Part shown: piece by piece, positions 6,177-13,549 of the stretch | How positions within the stretch are numbered: position 1 is the first letter of the stretch | Layout: each line of letters opens with the position of its first letter | Assembly: GCA_017399515.1 (NCBI GenBank) | Contig: JAFQBZ010000058.1 | Location: 1-35,909, forward strand | Source: Clostridia bacterium | GTDB lineage: Bacteria; Bacillota; Clostridia; Christensenellales; UBA1242 | Length of the DNA: 35,909 nucleotides | Direction of reading: 5' to 3' | Program-made: the position numbers and the translations under genes | Notes under the pieces: model-generated | Database searches by the model: none | Told to the model about the DNA's origin: nothing | Seen by the model: the letters and a program-made list of their open reading frames with translations, nothing else

Positions 6177-7052
6177 ATGATTGGAGAATATAGATTTTTT
6201 CAAGATTTTTATGACGGTCAAATTGTGAAACCTGAAACAGAAAGATACAAACTTTTTAAACTTGTGTTATTTTCATGTTTTTCGGCAGTTGGCTTGTTTT
6301 TAGTGCTTGCAGATTTTTGCAGCCCTTTGGCTTTTGTTTTGCTTGAACTTGGCATGCTTTGGAATATTTATTCTAACATTGATAAAAAAGTATCACTTAT
6401 TTTGTGTGTGCTTGTGGGTGTGTTATATTTTGTTTTTGCATTAAAATATAAAGTTTATTCAAATGCACTTATTTACATTGGTTGTTACATTCCACTTCAA
6501 CTTATGGCATTATCGAAAGATTATAGCGAGGGCAGTTTTGTTCAAATTAGAAAGAAAATAACTGATTATAACAAGATTTTGTTTGTTATGTTCTTTGTTG
6601 CAATTTTAGTTACTTTGTCGCTTTTCAGTTTTGCTGTTGATGGTGAATATCCAATTTTAGATGGTTTGTCTGCTTCACTTTTGGTTTGTTCAGCACTTCT
6701 TAGAAATGAAAGATATTTTGAATATTACATCTTTAGAATTTTTGCACTCATCTTCACAATTTTCTTGTGGGCGTCAGTAAGTGAAAAGTTTGGCTTTGAG
6801 GGAAGTCTTTGTGTTATTTGTATGTATTTGTCTTATTTAACATTTGACATTGTTACATATTTCTATCAACACAATACTTATGTGAATCAATATATGATTC
6901 AAGAAGAAAAATTTAATCAAATTGTAAATCAACAATTAATAGAAGAAAAACTTGGGGTTTATCAAAAAGTTACAGAAGAAGCATCTCAAGTTGAAGCAGT
7001 AGAAAAGCAAAAGTTAAAAGAAACAAAAACTAAAAAAACAAATAAAAAATAG
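6177..7052 (+). CDS. PnuC-like nicotinamide riboside/NMN-type transporter
   Basis: About seven membrane segments are followed by a cytoplasmic tail rich in Glu and Lys (roughly residues 240-291). The segment ILDGLSASLLVCSALLR followed by NERYFEYYIF resembles the conserved D...L..R..E.W region of the PnuC family, and the GVLYFVFALKYKVYSNAL stretch fits the earlier PnuC helix pair. The usual tryptophan after the conserved glutamate is tyrosine. The frame is open from a GTG at 6168, but ATG 6177 has GAGGTG at ideal distance. Substrate (nicotinamide riboside or another vitamin) is an inference; no neighbour indicates it. Confidence 0.6.
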   Translation: MIGEYRFFQDFYDGQIVKPETERYKLFKLVLFSCFSAVGLFLVLADFCSPLAFVLLELGMLWNIYSNIDKKVSLILCVLVGVLYFVFALKYKVYSNALIYIGCYIPLQLMALSKDYSEGSFVQIRKKITDYNKILFVMFFVAILVTLSLFSFAVDGEYPILDGLSASLLVCSALLRNERYFEYYIFRIFALIFTIFLWASVSEKFGFEGSLCVICMYLSYLTFDIVTYFYQHNTYVNQYMIQEEKFNQIVNQQLIEEKLGVYQKVTEEASQVEAVEKQKLKETKTKKTNKK

Positions 7053-7080
7053 GAACTATAAAAACATAGTTCCTATTTTT
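7045..7080. terminator. Bidirectional terminator between pnuC-like and tmcAL genes
   Basis: A 15-bp perfect stem (7045-7059 with 7066-7080, loop AAAAAC) is flanked by A and T runs, so it can end transcription in both directions. The stop codons of both convergent genes lie inside its left arm. Confidence 0.93.
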
Positions 7081-8234
7081 TTGTCTTCATTATTTTTGTG
7101 AAATAAAATTGTGTTATAAATATTGCTTGCATTAAGGTCAATTTGAATGGTTTGTTTTTGAATAGTGGTTAAGTTGTTATAATCTTTGTTTGTTGAAATA
7201 AGTGAAATTTTATTTTTATTATAGTTTTTTAATAAATCAATATTTTGTTTTTTTATTGCAATAACTTTAACTGCTGGTTTTGATGAAATAGCATTCTTAA
7301 CAGCAGTTTTTGTTATGCCGAGAAGTGGGTATAAAAGAAGTTTATTGACTCGTGGCAGGCGATATCTTGGGGTTGCAACATTGTTTTTAATCTCATCTAA
7401 AGTTGAAAACTTATCAGCCATTTCTTTGATTCGATATTCAATGCCTTCGCTGTAATCATAAATCTTTTCAAGATCTTTGGCAGGGGTTGTTCTAATTTTT
7501 AAAATTTCTAAAATTTCAAGCATTGTTTGTTGTGAAACATCAAAAACTTCTTCAATTTTTACATTTTTAGGCAAAAATTTTGAGTACTCTTTATTTGAAA
7601 CAATTAAATTTCTTATTGAACTTGCTGATAAAAAGTTTCCGGCAGGAGTGTTTGATTCATAGCCGTCATCACATCTGTTTATTGCAACAACTTCAATGTC
7701 TGCATTTTGTTTTAAAATTGCTGTTAAATATTCAACAGCAAGCACATTGTTTGGCTTGTTTAAAATATCGATAATGGTGTTGTCTTGAAGAGTGTTGGCA
7801 ATTGAGCGTTTTAGAGCGGTGTTATAATTGATTCCATTTTGAATTTCGTTTTTAAAAGCGGTTTGAAAACGCTGTGAATTTTCGTGTTTTAGTTCTGCAA
7901 TTTTTTTCAAAATTTCAATATTGGTGTTTTCAATTCCAAATGCAATTTGTTTGATGCCGAGTGCTTTGAAAATTTTGATTGCACCGGTTGCAAAGTTTTC
8001 AGCGTTTGAGCAAGCAAAAACAGTTGGAAGTTCTAACACGGCATTGGCTCCACATTCTATCGCGTGTTTTGCTCGTGTATACTTTGAGCAAATTGCTGGA
8101 ATGCCGCGTTGCACAAAGTTTCCACTCATTAAACAAACAATTTCAGCATTTGTTTGTTTTTTTGCTTCTTCGAGCAGATAGTTATGCCCATTATGAAATG
8201 GGTTAAACTCACAAATAACACCACAAAAATTCAT
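7056..8234 (-). CDS. tmcAL: tRNA(Met) cytidine acetate ligase (YlbM/TmcAL)
   Basis: TmcAL uses ATP and acetate to form N4-acetylcytidine at the wobble base of elongator tRNA-Met. The N-terminal GVICEFNPFHNGH is the nucleotidyltransferase signature, and MSGNFVQRG, KYTRAKHA and GANAVLELP follow in the expected order. Length (392) is normal. GAGGTAA lies before the ATG. It is divergent from pta; its acetate substrate and the acetate-producing pta-ackA neighbours make a suggestive, unproven link. Confidence 0.93.
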   Translation of the reverse strand: MNFCGVICEFNPFHNGHNYLLEEAKKQTNAEIVCLMSGNFVQRGIPAICSKYTRAKHAIECGANAVLELPTVFACSNAENFATGAIKIFKALGIKQIAFGIENTNIEILKKIAELKHENSQRFQTAFKNEIQNGINYNTALKRSIANTLQDNTIIDILNKPNNVLAVEYLTAILKQNADIEVVAINRCDDGYESNTPAGNFLSASSIRNLIVSNKEYSKFLPKNVKIEEVFDVSQQTMLEILEILKIRTTPAKDLEKIYDYSEGIEYRIKEMADKFSTLDEIKNNVATPRYRLPRVNKLLLYPLLGITKTAVKNAISSKPAVKVIAIKKQNIDLLKNYNKNKISLISTNKDYNNLTTIQKQTIQIDLNASNIYNTILFHKNNEDKKIGTMFL

Positions 8235-8251
8235 AAAATTACCTCATTTAC

Positions 8252-8280
8252 TTGAAAATTTTATCACTCTAATATATAAT
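8252..8280 (+). promoter_or_regulatory. Promoter of pta-ackA
   Basis: TTGAAA (8252-8257) and TATAAT (8275-8280) have a 17-nt spacer. Its -10 box is 4 bp from the -10 box of the opposing tmcAL promoter. Confidence 0.75.
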
Positions 8281-8284
8281 CTCT

Positions 8285-8312
8285 ATTATAAGCAAAATTG
8301 CTTGTTAATCAA
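8285..8312 (-). promoter_or_regulatory. Promoter of tmcAL
   Basis: On the minus strand TTGATT (8312-8307) and TATAAT (8290-8285) are 16 nt apart. The expected start near 8278 lies inside the oppositely directed pta promoter. Confidence 0.65.
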
Positions 8313-8340
8313 TAAATTTTTTAAAAATGGAGTAGAATTT

Positions 8341-9342
8341 ATGTCAAATGTTTTTGATAAGTTAATTGAAAAGGCAAAACATACAGGAAAGAGAATTGTT
8401 TTGACTGAAACTGAAGACGAAAGAGTTTTGACTGCTGCTGAAAAGGCTGCAAGCATGGATCTTTGCAAAGTTGTTTTACTTGGAAAAGAATCTGAACTTG
8501 CTTCTAAATTTACCGCAGAGGCTCTTGCAAACATTGTGTTTGTTGACACAACTGAAGAAAATGATAAACAAAAAGAATATGCAAATCTTTTGTATGAACT
8601 TCGCAAAGCAAAGGGAATGACAGAAGAAAAAGCACTTGAAACTGTGAAAAAAGATAAACTTGCTTATGCAATGCTTATGCTTAAAACAGAAGATGCTGAT
8701 GGCGTTGTTTCTGGTGCAATCACACACACTGCTGATGTGCTTCGTCCAGCATTCCAAATTGTTAAAATGAAACCAGGCGTTAGCAAAGTTTCATCAGTGT
8801 TCATTATGGAATCTCCAAATGAAAATTATGGCGAAAATGGTTTTATGATTTTTGCAGACTGTGGTGTTAACCCAAATCCAACAGATGAAGACTTTGCAGA
8901 AATTGCAATGCTTTCTTCAGAAACAGCAAAAGCAATTTGTTCAATGGATCCAAAAGTTGCAATGCTTACTTATTCAACAAAGTCAGGCGATGAAATGACA
9001 GATGAAAATGTATGCAAAGTTAAAAGAGCACTTGAAATTTTAAAAACAAAGGCTCCCGAACTTAAAGTTGATGGAGAACTTCAAGCAGATGCTGCACTTG
9101 TTCCAAGTGTTGCAAAACTTAAAGCGCCAAACTCAACCGTTGCAGGACACGCAAACACACTTATCTTCCCAGACCTTAACGCTGGAAATATTGGATATAA
9201 ACTCGTTCAAAGACTTGCTGGTGTTCAAGCCGTTGGTCCAATTCTTCAAGGTTTAAACAAACCTGTTAACGATTTATCTCGTGGAACAACTGCTGATGAA
9301 ATTGTGCTTTGCATGGCAATCACAACACTTCAGGCTTTATAA
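8341..9342 (+). CDS. pta: Phosphate acetyltransferase
   Basis: Pta converts acetyl-CoA and phosphate to acetyl phosphate. The sequence is the short single-domain form (333 residues), with RIVLTETEDERVL near the start, DGVVSGA in the middle, and VAGHANTLIFPDLNAGNIGYK plus the C-terminal GTTADEIV typical of the family. The frame is open from a TTG at 8302, but ATG 8341 has GGAG at 8329-8332, so it is preferred. It is followed after 36 nt by ackA; together they produce ATP by substrate-level phosphorylation in fermenting cells. Confidence 0.96.
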   Translation: MSNVFDKLIEKAKHTGKRIVLTETEDERVLTAAEKAASMDLCKVVLLGKESELASKFTAEALANIVFVDTTEENDKQKEYANLLYELRKAKGMTEEKALETVKKDKLAYAMLMLKTEDADGVVSGAITHTADVLRPAFQIVKMKPGVSKVSSVFIMESPNENYGENGFMIFADCGVNPNPTDEDFAEIAMLSSETAKAICSMDPKVAMLTYSTKSGDEMTDENVCKVKRALEILKTKAPELKVDGELQADAALVPSVAKLKAPNSTVAGHANTLIFPDLNAGNIGYKLVQRLAGVQAVGPILQGLNKPVNDLSRGTTADEIVLCMAITTLQAL

Positions 9343-9378
9343 TAAAAAATAAAAACAAAAAAGGAAAAGGAAAAACTT

Positions 9379-10581
9379 ATGAAAATTTTAGTTATCAATG
9401 CAGGAAGTTCATCACTTAAATATCAAGTTATTGATACTGCAGAAAATCAAGTTATCACAAAAGGTCTTTGTGAAAGAATTGGTATTGACGGTCGTCATAC
9501 AAACAAAACAAATGGTGGAAAATTTGTTGAAGAAGTTGAAATGAAAAATCACAGTGAAGCACTTAAAGTTGTTATCAACTGTTTAGTTTCAGATAAAGTT
9601 CCAGGCATCAAATCTCTTGAAGATATTGAAGCAGTGGGTCACAGAGTTCTTCACGCAGGTGAAGTTTATAATGATTCAGTTTTAATTACTGATGAAGTTA
9701 TGGTTGAACTTGAAAAACTTATTCCACTTGGACCTCTTCACCAACCAGCAAACATTGCAGGTATCAAAGCATGTGAAGAACTTATTCCAGGTGTTCCACA
9801 AGTTGCTGTTTTTGACACAACATTCCACTCAACCATGCCTGATTATGCTTACAGATATGCTATTCCAAAAGAAGCATACACAAAATGGCAAATTAGAAAA
9901 TATGGTTTCCACGGAACAAGCCACAAATATATCGCTGGCGAACTTGAAAAACTTTGTGGAAAGAAAGGTAATTTCATTATCTGTCACATTGGAAACGGTG
10001 CAAGCCTTTCAGCAGTTAAAGATGGAAAATGTATCGACACAACAATGGGTTACACTCCACTTGAAGGTGTTATGATGGGTTCTAGATCAGGTGATGTTGA
10101 CCCTTCAATCTTAGAGAGAATTATGAATGAAACCGGAATGACTATTAAAGAAGCAATCAACTATCTTAACAAAAAGTCAGGTCTTGGTGGTGTTTCTTGC
10201 ATTTCTGATGATATGAGAGATTTGGAAGAAATTGCTTTCTCTGATGAACAAAGCGAAAGAGCAGATGATTGCAGACTTGCTCTTAATATGCACGCATACA
10301 GAGTTAAAAAATATATCGGTGCTTTCTATGCAGCACTTGGAACAGTTGATGCAATTGCATTCACTGCTGGTGTTGGTGAAGGTGGTTGCGAATATCGTCA
10401 ATCAGTTCTTGAAGGTTTAGAAGGTCTTGGAATTTGTGTTGATAAAGATAAAAATATCACAAACTTCAAGCGTGGTGAAATGAATGTTATCTCAACTGAT
10501 GATTCAAAAGTTAAGATTTATGTTATTCCAACCGATGAAGAACAAATGATTGCAAAAGATACAGAAAGACTTACAAAATAA
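9379..10581 (+). CDS. ackA: Acetate kinase
   Basis: AckA transfers the phosphate of acetyl phosphate to ADP, giving acetate and ATP. All main landmarks are present: INAGSSSLKYQ at the N-terminus, GHRVLHAG, FDTTFHSTMP, FHGTSHKY, the HIGNGAS phosphate-binding segment, FTAGVGE and the C-terminal TDEEQMIA carrying the metal-site glutamate. Length (400) is standard. A purine-rich AAGGAAAAGG precedes the ATG. No clear terminator follows; rpmF has its own promoter right after the stop. Confidence 0.97.
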   Translation: MKILVINAGSSSLKYQVIDTAENQVITKGLCERIGIDGRHTNKTNGGKFVEEVEMKNHSEALKVVINCLVSDKVPGIKSLEDIEAVGHRVLHAGEVYNDSVLITDEVMVELEKLIPLGPLHQPANIAGIKACEELIPGVPQVAVFDTTFHSTMPDYAYRYAIPKEAYTKWQIRKYGFHGTSHKYIAGELEKLCGKKGNFIICHIGNGASLSAVKDGKCIDTTMGYTPLEGVMMGSRSGDVDPSILERIMNETGMTIKEAINYLNKKSGLGGVSCISDDMRDLEEIAFSDEQSERADDCRLALNMHAYRVKKYIGAFYAALGTVDAIAFTAGVGEGGCEYRQSVLEGLEGLGICVDKDKNITNFKRGEMNVISTDDSKVKIYVIPTDEEQMIAKDTERLTK

Positions 10582-10597
10582 ATTTATTAAAATATAA

Positions 10598-10626
10598 TTG
10601 ACAAACTTGCAAACTTGGTGTATTAT
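10598..10626 (+). promoter_or_regulatory. Promoter of rpmF
   Basis: A consensus TTGACA (10598-10603) and TATTAT (10621-10626) are 17 nt apart, giving a leader of about 85 nt. Confidence 0.8.
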
Positions 10627-10633
10627 TAGTATG

Positions 10634-10718
10634 CTTTGTTAAAAAGTGCATTTTTGTGTGCTTTTAAAGTTAGAATTTAAAGTCTGAAATCAGATTTAAG
10701 AAATAGGAGGGTTCGATA
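10634..10718 (+). promoter_or_regulatory. 5' leader of rpmF with a hairpin
   Basis: The leader can fold AAAAGTGCA against TGTGCTTTT (loop TTTTTG, two G-U pairs) shortly after the start site. AGGAGG sits just before the start codon. Whether the hairpin is a protein-binding leader is unknown. Confidence 0.35.
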
Positions 10719-10910
10719 ATGGCAGTTCCAAAGAGGAAAGTATCTAAGGCTAAAGGTAGAAGCAGAATCGCTAACTGGAAGGCTACTGCTCCAACACTTG
10801 TTGAATGTCCACAATGTCACGAATATAAAAGGGCTCACGCTGTTTGCGAGGCTTGTGGTTATTATGACGGCGAAAAGAAAATCGCTGTTAAAGCAGATGA
10901 AAACAAATAG
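10719..10910 (+). CDS. rpmF: 50S ribosomal protein L32
   Basis: The 63-residue protein starts MAVPKRKVSKAKGRSR, the L32 signature, and has a four-cysteine zinc ribbon (CPQC and CEAC). It belongs to the large ribosomal subunit. A strong AGGAGG precedes the ATG. In most Firmicutes rpmF is preceded by a yceD (DUF177) gene; none is seen here, and it has its own promoter and terminator. Confidence 0.97.
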   Translation: MAVPKRKVSKAKGRSRIANWKATAPTLVECPQCHEYKRAHAVCEACGYYDGEKKIAVKADENK

Positions 10911-10920
10911 TTAAAAAATT

Positions 10921-10948
10921 AACACAACCCAAGTGGTTGTGTTTTTTT
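10921..10948 (+). terminator. Intrinsic terminator after rpmF
   Basis: A 9-bp stem (AACACAACC with GGTTGTGTT, loop CAAGT) is followed by T residues. Confidence 0.9.
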
Positions 10949-10964
10949 ATGCAAAATTTTAATA

Positions 10965-10992
10965 TTGACAAATAAATAATATGTGCTAAAAT
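10965..10992 (+). promoter_or_regulatory. Promoter of the methyltransferase-like gene
   Basis: TTGACA (10965-10970) and TAAAAT (10987-10992) are separated by 16 nt. Confidence 0.65.
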
Positions 10993-11014
10993 TTTTTCAA
11001 GGGAGAAAATTTTT

Positions 11015-11713
11015 ATGACTGGTGCAGAATTAAATTTACTTGCAGCATATTATTTGCAGAAAAATCCATATCGATTCAATAAACAAGAAAAAGAGAAATT
11101 TTTGAAAGGTCTTCAAGAGTGGATTGATGGAAAAAGTGAAGTTATTGATGATGAAGTATATGATTTTTTGCTTGATATGGGGCTTTATAAAAAAGAAAGA
11201 CGCGAAGATGAATTTATCAGTTACATAAACCAAAAGTATGGCATTATAAGATTTAGCAAGATTTTAGATATTGGGGCTGGAAGAATGTGCAAACTTTCAC
11301 AGGCTCTTGCAAAATATGGCAACACATTATATGCAATTGACCCGAACATTAGATTGCTTCCAGATGAAGCAAGAAAAATGGGAATCAAGACTATCAAAAA
11401 AGAATTTTTTGTTTGCGATGAATTTGCTAAAAATGGCAGGGGTACAAACATTCAAAATGTTGATTATGTTTTTGGTGTTGAGCCATGTGATGCAACTGAA
11501 CATATTATTCGTCAAGGTTTAAAATATGATAAGCCTTTTGATATTCTTCTTTGTGGTGCTGCACATAAATCATTAAACGGAAAAACTTTTTCAAGTTATG
11601 AAGATTGGTATGAATATTTAGAGTCAATTTCAACCGAAGTTCAAATAAGAAAATTCAAAACTTCATATTATGCTTCAAATGAAAAACAACCAGAAATTGA
11701 ATTAGGAAAATAA
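11015..11713 (+). CDS. SAM-dependent methyltransferase-like protein of unknown target
   Basis: The first ~75 residues form a helical region with no recognised motif. From about residue 85 the ILDIGAGRMCKLSQAL segment followed by LYAIDPN matches motifs I and II of class I methyltransferases: glycine-rich loop and acidic residue at the end of strand two. The DYVFGVEPCDATEHII segment lies where the motif IV active-site residues are expected, but no NPPY-type signature is present, so the substrate cannot be named. It is a single-gene unit with its own promoter and terminator, between rpmF and plsX, where no such gene is usual. Confidence 0.7.
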   Translation: MTGAELNLLAAYYLQKNPYRFNKQEKEKFLKGLQEWIDGKSEVIDDEVYDFLLDMGLYKKERREDEFISYINQKYGIIRFSKILDIGAGRMCKLSQALAKYGNTLYAIDPNIRLLPDEARKMGIKTIKKEFFVCDEFAKNGRGTNIQNVDYVFGVEPCDATEHIIRQGLKYDKPFDILLCGAAHKSLNGKTFSSYEDWYEYLESISTEVQIRKFKTSYYASNEKQPEIELGK

Positions 11714-11736
11714 AACCATTTTAATGGTTTTTTCTT
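11712..11736 (+). terminator. Intrinsic terminator after the methyltransferase-like gene
   Basis: AAAACCAT pairs with ATGGTTTT across a TTTA loop, followed by more T residues; the stem starts inside the TAA stop codon. Confidence 0.8.
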
Positions 11737-11789
11737 TTATGAAAAATTTGTATACTGCTTGGCTTTTTTATTATAATTACTCATTTTAA

Positions 11790-11818
11790 TTGAATTTATA
11801 AATGAAATCATTTATAAT
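11790..11818 (+). promoter_or_regulatory. Proximal promoter of the plsX-rnc-smc-ftsY operon
   Basis: TTGAAT (11790-11795) and TATAAT (11813-11818) have a 17-nt spacer. A second possible promoter lies upstream (TTGTAT at 11748, TATAAT at 11772, 18-nt spacer). Confidence 0.65.
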
Positions 11819-11831
11819 GATACTGTATCAT
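11817..11831. promoter_or_regulatory. Operator-like palindrome at the plsX start site
   Basis: ATGATAC-T-GTATCAT is a perfect 15-bp palindrome that overlaps the end of the -10 box and the expected transcription start. A FapR-type lipid regulator is a natural candidate because plsX is in the FapR regulon of Bacillus, but the sequence is not the Bacillus consensus. Confidence 0.5.
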
Positions 11832-11847
11832 ATTAGGAGAAAATTTT

Positions 11848-12864
11848 ATGAAAATTGTTATTGATGTGTTTGGCGCAGATATGCCAGAAGAAATTGTTAA
11901 AGGTGCAATCACTTCTGTTAATTTAATTGACGAAGTTGAAATAATACTCACTGGTGACAAAGATAAAATTGAAAAAGTTATTAAAGAAGTTGGTTACACA
12001 GGTGACAAAATTGAAATTGTTCACGCCCCAGATGTTATTGATTGTAATGAATCACCAACAATGGCAATTCGTAGAAAAAAAGAAAGTTCACTTGTTGCGG
12101 CTCTTGACATTTTAAAAACAAGAGAAGATGTTATTGGTATGATTAGTGCAGGAAGCACAGGTGCTGTTCTTGCAGGTGGTCTTTTTGTTATTGGAAGAAT
12201 TGAAGGGGTTAAGCGTCCAGCACTTGCTCCATTTTTGCCAACAGTTAACGGCAACCCAACACTTTTGATTGACTGTGGTGCAAATGTTGACTGTAAACCA
12301 GAATATTTAAGACAATTTGCAATTATGGGTTCAATTTATGTGAAGGCAATGTGTGGAATTAAAAATCCAAAAGTTGCTTTGATTTCAAATGGAACAGAAG
12401 ACCATAAAGGAAATGAACAAATTCATCAAACATTTGAACTTTTATCAAACGAAAAAGAAATCAACTTTGTTGGTAACATGGAAGCCCGTGAAATGTTTTC
12501 AGGTGACTTTGATGTGCTTGTTAGTGATGGTTTCACAGGAAATGTTGCAATGAAAGCAGCAGAAGGCACAATCAACACATTTAACGCAGTGTTAAAGAGT
12601 GAGATTAAAAAAGGTGGTCTTCGTGCAAAAATTGGATATTTGCTTATGAAAAAAGCATTCAAAAATCTTAAAAAGAGAATTAACTATACCGAAGTTGGTG
12701 GTTCACCATTTTTAGGTATTGATAAAATTTTGGTTAAATCACATGGTTCAAGCAAAGCAAAAACAATTTATTCTTGTGTTTTGCAAGTGCTTAATATTCA
12801 TAAATCAAACTATATTGAAAAAATGCGTGAAGGTATTAAAAATTCAAATTTAGCAGGTGAATAA
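11848..12864 (+). CDS. plsX: Phosphate acyltransferase PlsX
   Basis: PlsX makes acyl-phosphate from acyl-ACP, the first step of phospholipid synthesis in Gram-positives; it is a peripheral membrane enzyme. MKIVIDVFGADMPEEIVKGA corresponds to the family N-terminus (usually with a GGD-type motif). SAGSTGAVLAG, LIDCGANVDCKPEYL and the DGFTGNVAMKAAEG segment are diagnostic. Length (338) is standard. It is followed by rnc with only one base between stop and start; acpP, often present between these genes, is missing. Confidence 0.95.
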   Translation: MKIVIDVFGADMPEEIVKGAITSVNLIDEVEIILTGDKDKIEKVIKEVGYTGDKIEIVHAPDVIDCNESPTMAIRRKKESSLVAALDILKTREDVIGMISAGSTGAVLAGGLFVIGRIEGVKRPALAPFLPTVNGNPTLLIDCGANVDCKPEYLRQFAIMGSIYVKAMCGIKNPKVALISNGTEDHKGNEQIHQTFELLSNEKEINFVGNMEAREMFSGDFDVLVSDGFTGNVAMKAAEGTINTFNAVLKSEIKKGGLRAKIGYLLMKKAFKNLKKRINYTEVGGSPFLGIDKILVKSHGSSKAKTIYSCVLQVLNIHKSNYIEKMREGIKNSNLAGE

Positions 12865-12865
12865 A

Positions 12866-13540
12866 ATGAAAGAACTTGTTAATTTAACAGAAGTTGAGAA
12901 TATAATTGGTTATAATTTTAAAACCAAAAAACTTCTAATAAAAGCACTCACACATTCAAGTTATTCAAATGAACACAGAGTTGAATCAAATGAAAGACTT
13001 GAGTTTTTGGGTGACGCAATCATTGAGTTTATCATCACTGAAAAACTTTACAGAGAGTTTAAGGGAAAAGAAGGTGATTTATCAAAAACTCGTGCTATGA
13101 TTGTTAGTGAAAAGCCACTTGCTGAAGCAGTTGATAGACTTGGTCTTGATAAATATTTAATCAAGGGTGTTGGCGAAAGCAGAAACACAACACAGTCAAA
13201 GGCAATCAAATGTGATATGTTTGAGGCAATCTGTGGTGCAATTTATATTGATGGTGGAATTGAAGAAGTTAAAAAATTCTTCACTGTTGCAGTTGGTGAT
13301 ATCATTGAAAATTTGAAAGTTACAGGTTATGTTGATGACCCTAAAACAAAACTTCAAGAAATGCTAAAAACTGCAAAGATAGTTTACAGCACTTCAAAGT
13401 CAGGTGCAGACCATATGCCGGTTTATAAAACTTCAGTTTTCATTAACGATGTGAAAATGGGAACAGGCAAAGGTTCAAACAAGCGAACAGCAGAAGAAAA
13501 TGCTGCTAGCGAAGCAATAAAGAATTTAAAAAAAGTATAG
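12866..13540 (+). CDS. rnc: Ribonuclease III
   Basis: RNase III cleaves double-stranded RNA, including rRNA precursors. The signature ERLEFLGDA carries E46 and D50, and D117 and E120 complete the metal site. A double-stranded-RNA-binding domain starts near residue 155 with DPKTKLQEML and ends with the KRTAEENAASEAI helix. The frame is open from a GTG at 12857, but ATG 12866 is preferred: AGGTGA at 12856-12860, inside the last plsX codons, gives 5-nt spacing and implies translational coupling. The product has 224 residues. Confidence 0.96.
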   Translation: MKELVNLTEVENIIGYNFKTKKLLIKALTHSSYSNEHRVESNERLEFLGDAIIEFIITEKLYREFKGKEGDLSKTRAMIVSEKPLAEAVDRLGLDKYLIKGVGESRNTTQSKAIKCDMFEAICGAIYIDGGIEEVKKFFTVAVGDIIENLKVTGYVDDPKTKLQEMLKTAKIVYSTSKSGADHMPVYKTSVFINDVKMGTGKGSNKRTAEENAASEAIKNLKKV

Positions 13541-13549
13541 GATAAACTT

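Noticed and set aside
8302..8340. N-terminal extension of pta from a TTG codon
   Set aside because: The extension has no similarity to Pta and lies upstream of a clear GGAG site serving ATG 8341.
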